From Microcaldota archaeon (lineage in GTDB: Archaea; Micrarchaeota; Micrarchaeia; Norongarragalinales; UBA8480), in assembly GCA_023247085.1 (NCBI GenBank), contig JAHFHC010000025.1, positions 1 to 14,472 on the forward strand: a stretch of DNA of 14,472 nucleotides, in the 5' to 3' direction. The translations under genes were made by a program, and so were the position numbers. This document shows positions 13,880 to 14,472 of this stretch, one piece after another (the stretch's first letter is position 1; each line of letters opens with the position of its first letter). A model generated the notes under the pieces. The model was not told the DNA's origin. It did not search any database and saw nothing but the letters and a program-made list of their open reading frames with translations.

Positions 13880-14472
13880 CTAGGCGAGTAACTCAGCTGC
13901 TCTTTTTTGGCCGATTACCGAAGTTAAAGTATATAGTTTTGGCCCGCGGGGTTTTCCGATTAGAACAGTATACGCCGCAGTGAAGAATTCTGCAATGCTT
14001 ATATTGTGTTTTTTGCAAATGTCTTTAACCGCTATCATTTGTTCTGTTTCGCCTTCTTTTAAATGAGTTGAATATTCAGATAAAGAAGAAATTATCGATT
14101 CCTTGAACTTCGCTTTTCTTTCTTTTGCCTCTTGCAGTGTAGAGATTGATAGCTTGTGTTCTTTTCCATATAGTTCAACCCATTGTTTTGCAACTAACAA
14201 TCGCGTCTCCGCTAGTAACTCGTCTTCTTTTGTGCGTATGTGTTTTAACTCTTTTAATTTTTGAAGTGCTAGTGGAATTGACATTAATTGCGATAATTGA
14301 GCTGCAAAAGAAAACGAAACTCTATTTGGATTATTTTTCGGTATGTTTGACATGGCTAAGTCATACATTCGCTTTGCGTTTTCTTCTCGGTTCTCACTCT
14401 GTGCCTCGCTTTTGCCAAAATACGCTTTTTCAGCTTCGTCAAACTCGTCAACTAACTGAAAAATTTTACCTA
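13880..14472 (-). CDS. lysS: Class I lysyl-tRNA synthetase, C-terminal part (5' end outside window)
   Basis: Archaeal-type class I LysRS, which charges tRNA-Lys, as opposed to the class II enzyme of most bacteria. Only the last 197 residues are visible. The frame stays open to the window edge (upstream residues read GKIFQLVDEFDEAEKAYFGKSE), so the ATG at 14368 is internal. Family marks: EKAYFG, the KRMYDLA...NRVSFSFAAQLSQL segment, and the terminal ITAEFF-like helix followed by VLIGKPRGPKLYTLTSVIGQKRAAELL, typical of the class I C-terminal helical cage that holds the anticodon. The catalytic HIGH and KMSKS regions lie outside. Stop is TAG. Confidence 0.85.
   Translation of the reverse strand, partial: GKIFQLVDEFDEAEKAYFGKSEAQSENREENAKRMYDLAMSNIPKNNPNRVSFSFAAQLSQLMSIPLALQKLKELKHIRTKEDELLAETRLLVAKQWVELYGKEHKLSISTLQEAKERKAKFKESIISSLSEYSTHLKEGETEQMIAVKDICKKHNISIAEFFTAAYTVLIGKPRGPKLYTLTSVIGQKRAAELLA

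Overview
The window looks archaeal. It carries the C-terminal part of a GatE-type Glu-tRNA(Gln) amidotransferase, RNA polymerase subunit L, the gamma subunit of initiation factor aIF2, a class I lysyl-tRNA synthetase tail, an ADP-dependent sugar kinase, a LonB-type AAA+ protein, a tRNA-Val whose intron is framed by a bulge-helix-bulge-like motif, and TATA boxes 24-31 bp upstream of many start codons. Base composition is AT-rich and genes are tightly packed; no gap between genes exceeds about 160 bp. A small-genome (DPANN-like) archaeon is my guess from the compact layout and the odd tRNA intron, but the sequence alone does not fix the lineage.

Layout. 1-2317 (+): end of gatE, then a single-pass membrane protein with an exposed beta-rich part. 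2477-3928 (+): a LonB-like AAA+ ATPase that has a zinc ribbon in place of the usual membrane insert and no protease domain. 4022-4658 (+): an overlapping vapBC toxin-antitoxin pair with paired operator-like repeats. 4678-5100 (-): a small membrane protein. 5210-5414 (+): tRNA-Val(CAC) interrupted in the T-loop by a 132-nt structured intron. 5455-6318 (+): an unknown gene with a good promoter and start but a TGA at codon 32. 6414-7013 (+): a small Cys-rich membrane protein, then rpoL. 7010-8287: endonuclease III (-) diverging from an unknown conserved-looking protein (+), with the two promoters interleaved in 36 bp. 8340-8813 (+): a two-helix membrane protein. 8805-11682 (-): cysS and an upstream ADP-dependent sugar kinase. 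11754-14472 (-): an unknown 253-aa protein, aIF2-gamma and the class I LysRS tail.

Working together: about half the window serves translation (gatE, tRNA-Val, cysS, lysS, aIF2-gamma), with one transcription subunit (rpoL), one base-excision repair enzyme (nth), one glycolytic-type kinase, and accessory material (vapBC, hypotheticals). Two initiation styles coexist. Several genes have a TATA box about 27 bp before the ATG, which implies leaderless mRNA. Others have a longer leader with a GGTGG or GTGA Shine-Dalgarno-like motif. The strongest candidates for something new are the T-loop intron with its rod-like purine/pyrimidine structure, the protease-less zinc-ribbon LonB, and the TGA-interrupted gene directly behind the tRNA.
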